Assembly (NCBI RefSeq): GCF_030867145.1 | Contig: NC_134418.1 | Span: 55,279,682 to 55,343,681 of the forward strand | Source: Opisthocomus hoazin | Taxonomy: Eukaryota > Chordata > Aves > Opisthocomiformes > Opisthocomidae | Direction: 5' to 3' | DNA: 64,000 nt | Shown: piece by piece, positions 60,256 to 64,000 of the stretch | How positions within the stretch are numbered: position 1 is the first letter of the stretch | Layout of the letters: each line of letters begins with the position of its first letter | The notes under the pieces: model-generated | The model's database searches: none | The model's input: the letters and a program-made list of their open reading frames with translations, nothing else | What the model was told of the DNA's origin: nothing | Made by a program: the position numbers and the translations under genes

Positions 60256-63200
60256 AAAGCACTTTGTCAGCTCTTCACTAACTACTGTGTACTTAGCTCT
60301 GATCAGTCCTGTCAGACTGTGGTTTGGGAAGTTAGATTTAGATATGAATTCCTATCTGAGTCTCTCTGAAATCTGAAAATAGAGTAGTTGAGAATGTATA
60401 GGTTGAATTATGGATCAAATGCATCAGCAGGAACCAAGGACGAAGCGTATGACATTAAACTAATGTCAAAGAAAAATTCTCTACTTCACTACTTCTCTAC
60501 TCACACAGTGTGTTTTCATGCACAGAGCTCTCTCAAGACACTAGCTAACTGATCCTCACAGTATGTCAGTAGATCGTTACACCTCAATTTTTCAGACAGA
60601 AAAAGAAAGTTTAGAGAATCTTTCCATGCTACAACTGGAATCAGGAAGAGGAGTATCTTGCCCATTGCCTGATGCTGAAGTCTTCAGTCCATACTGCCAC
60701 CTAATGCCTGTCTAATATATGTGAGAAAATGCAGCAGGTGAATTGAAAAACCAATCAAATAGAATTTGCAAACTATCGACAATGTTAATAGTTGAAAAAA
60801 TTATATGATATGTAAATTGATTTCAGGGAGGAAAAGGAGGACAACATGTGGTACGAGGTTGGTGGTGATTGCACGGAGAAGCATTGCTATAGGAGGCTGC
60901 AGACAGCGTTCCTGTGCTGGTCTGGTACGGATGTGACCCCTAGCAGCACAGTGCAAAGCCCAGGCACTTCCTCGCCTTTCTGAACACCACTGATGTATCA
61001 CCCTGATACATCCTAGTTGAGGCAAGCATTGAGAGGAGTTTCCTCATCCCTTAGGGGGCTTCAGGCTTGATATTGCCTACCTGCTCCCCTTCCTGAGGCT
61101 AGCATTGCATATGAGCTCCTCCTTTCTGCTAGAGGAGGAAACCAGGCCAGCCTGTGCATAGCAAGTCTTCCTGGAGACCCCAGGAGCCCAGGAACTCCAA
61201 GACGTCATTTGTGATTACAGCAGCTGTTTTGCCCTACATACTGATAAGGCCACAAACTTGTCATGGGACCACAACGCCAAACTGCAGCTCCGTCCATAGC
61301 AGTAACTTCTATCGCATCATCAGTCACAATTTCATCAGTTTTCAGACCTGCCACAAACAGTTACGGTGTCTATTATTCACAGATTCAGCCATAGCACAGT
61401 AATATTCATAGCTACGCAGGCCTCTGTATTGGCCCTAGATGGTTCGCAGCTGCTGAAGCAGACGGATGCACTCACACTGGCACTGGACCCAGTTTACGCA
61501 GCCATCAGCTGGGCACCTGCAAGATGCAAGTGTCCTTGCAATAACAAGATGGGGCATACTTGTTGCACTGAGTTAACATTACAGTTCACTCTCATTACGT
61601 ACCTACCCCCCAGACTAGCTAAGGAAACATACCCACCGCATGCAATTAGCGGTTGCCCAGAGGCAGTATAAAGCAATCGTACCTCTTTTTTCTCAAATTC
61701 TGTATCAGCTAGAAAATTCCATTAAGACTAATATTTGCATAGTCTTGCTACTCACTCAGCAATTTTCCTGTAACTATTAGGTTTTGTTAGTATTATTTAA
61801 TAAATCCTGGTATTTTGTTGTCCAGGCAGTGCTGTTTGCCACTTTGCCACTGGAAGAAAACAAGGGAAAATAAAATGATTTTGTCACCTTGTTGCCATTG
61901 TTATGGAGGTGAAATTCTGTTTTGCTGTGGTAGATTAGCCTTTAAATGGGGACAAAAATCAGGCCTATACAAGCACTCTATGTTTTTAAATACAATATAC
62001 TGAATGTAGGGGTTTGCTTACAAGCAGGGGAGCCTTTAATTGTGAGAGCCAAGCTTTCACCATTGGAGAATATTTCTAATTGCCTTTCTGACGATCATTC
62101 AGAAATCCCTTATTAATGTAAGTAGTGACTTGTTCAAAACCAGCAATCCATGCAGAGAAATGTCATTCTATGCCTTTGAGGATTTGGAGATCTCATAGTT
62201 TGGTTTTGGTGTAATTCGAGTGGAAAATTGAGTCCCGCATGTCAGCGCTGAAGGCATACTTACCCTTGAGTAACACCGTCTGAGCCTTCAGTCCTGGAAG
62301 TCCCCAAGACTTTTGCCTGCCAGGGGTCTGGATGCCAGGCAGACTAGCTTCCCTGGCGTCTTTTCCCCAGTGAAGAGAGCTGCCAAGTGACTGGGAAGTG
62401 GGAGAGGCTAGAAACCTGCCAAAGAGATCATGCTTTTTTACTTTCTCAATTTCTCTGGCATAGGCACACATTTGCAGAGCATTTCAGGTTCAGCTAATGC
62501 AGCAACTTGTAGTGAAAAGACAGTTTTCTCTACTCTGCCCCCCCCCCAGCAGTTCTAATCTTACCAGAAGATGGCTAAAATCACTGATTATGAACTTTCG
62601 TTAGAAAATGTCAAAGAGAAAAATTGATAGCCTAATTTTTAAAAGGCAATGACTGCAAACTTTCCCACTGGAATTCTCATACCCGAAGAAACTAGGTTAT
62701 TTTCCTGTTTCAGTATCTTCCAAATAGGCCAAATTCAGCTCTGGAGGAAATAACTGTATTTATTGTGGGAGAACTCAGGTTCATCGGAGGTCAGTATTTT
62801 CCAGGACAGTCTTGTTATTTCTCTTAATTCTATATGGCAGTCCCACTATACTAAGTAATACAAAAGCACCTGAGGAAAAATACCCTACCCCGAAGAAGGT
62901 TCATCCCAAGCAGACAAGAGCAGACAAAGGAGAGGAAGGGAAAGGAGAGGAAGGAAAATTGAAGTTCTTGCACAAGATTGTGTGTATAGGTCTTATTGGT
63001 TCTTATCAGTCATCTTCCAGCTTTCCCCAATGCCACTTGAGTTTAAAAACCAAACATTTTTGATGTCCCAGAGCACCACAGTGAAGGAGACCGAGTGTCC
63101 ATACTCTGCTGTCGAGTTTCCAAGCGGATTCCCAAGCAGCCAATTAAAGCAGACAAGATAGGTACCAAAGGAAAAAATAAATATTCGTCAGCCTCTACCT

Positions 63201-64000
63201 CATTACAGAATCCAAGCACCTGTCTTCTGTCAGAATCGCTGGAAGGTTCTTGCAAATGCCTAAGTGCATGAATTGTGTCTCTGCGATTACAGCTACCATT
63301 GCTCCTGAGGAAGCACTGTGCATCTTGCTAGCTTGCTTTTTGAGCATAATAATTAAAGGCATAAGTGAGGATTGTGAAAAATTCAGAGATACTGAAACTA
63401 GAACAGACTTTTACAATCTTAATGGCACTGCCATCCTCCACGTTTCCTTTGCCAATTATTTCGATACAGCTGTTTACTAGACCTGGGAAAGATTGAATTT
63501 AGGAAGAAGCAAAATCCTGGTTTTGCCTAAGAGCGCAGACCCACTTTCTTGCTTGCAGTCATGCAGATGCAGTAGTCACTCAAAAGTTGAGACTTGGGTA
63601 TGTTAAAAAATCCAAAATTCTCTCTCAGAAGAATAATATCCTGTACCTATGAGGCAGCAGACTTGAACAAATTATTTATCTGGGACCAGCTGTAGGTAGC
63701 GTAAGGGGTACATGCTAGGCTTGATCCTTTTATCACCAAAGTTATGTGGATACTGTATTTGTATAATGGGAATACTACAGTTTTTATTTAGTTGCTGTTG
63801 CTAAAAGCAGTACGTAATAGTGTGATTTGTACTGAAATAGCAACTGTGGTGCATAGACCTCCCCTCTTCCCATTGAGCAGAAGGTGGGACAGAGGGTATT
63901 TCACACTGCGATTTCTACCAAGGCCTTTAATTGTTACTATTTTATGCTTAGAAAGAATATATACTTCTGAGCCTGATAGAACAAACAGGTCAGATGGCTG
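60256..64000. other. AT-rich intergenic DNA, no gene seen
   Basis: No gene is recognisable. Open frames reach about 100 codons (61,366-61,671, plus) and show no domain. A faint MIR-like patch may lie at 60,580-60,700. There is a run of ten C at 62,538-62,547 and a purine-rich GGAGAGGAAGG repeat at about 62,925-62,960. Confidence 0.5.

Noticed and set aside
1-64000. CRISPR arrays, operons, prophage-like or secretion systems
   Set aside because: No regularly spaced direct repeats or bacterial gene layout; splice-bounded exons and CR1 elements show vertebrate DNA.

Overview
The window reads as bird nuclear DNA. The evidence is four CR1 (chicken repeat 1) LINE copies. Three carry the (ATTCTGTG)n type of CR1 3' tail and one the (ATTCTATG)n type. 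There is also a shorter CR1 tail of another subfamily, an LTR-like block of a kind common in bird genomes, and eroded MIR and old LINE scraps. I cannot name the species from sequence alone.

Most of the window (about 1-12,455 and 22,646-64,000) is AT-rich, gene-poor DNA in which I recognise no protein-coding exon. Its open frames are short, and none has recognisable domains or a convincing exon structure. I see no tRNA, rRNA or CRISPR array.

The one clear gene lies between 13,700 and 19,620 on the + strand. It is a compact, very GC-rich gene of about 16 exons for a Rho GTPase-activating protein of the TAGAP/ARHGAP20 type. It has a CpG-rich promoter with GC boxes and an inverted CCAAT box, a short first coding exon, and PH-like exons. 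A complete RhoGAP domain follows (arginine finger, lysine and asparagine of the active site all present), then a basic C-terminal tail and an AATAAA signal. Every RhoGAP and tail exon has canonical splice sites and matching phases. The PH half does not: the exon 2 donor is not recognisable and the exon 4/5 junction changes frame, leading to a TGA in exon 7. The copy may be a decaying or 5'-damaged paralogue, a gene using another start, or a place with sequence errors.

The gene island is bracketed by two same-orientation CR1 copies of one subfamily (12,456-13,331 and 20,400-22,645). It has a further CR1 tail in intron 3 and an LTR-like block just downstream of the polyadenylation signal. The sharp composition contrast suggests a duplicated unit placed in an AT-rich region, but this is inference. 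I found no convincing new biological system. The best leads are the asymmetric state of the RhoGAP gene, its repeat-bracketed island, and a CpG cluster near 48.4-48.6 kb.
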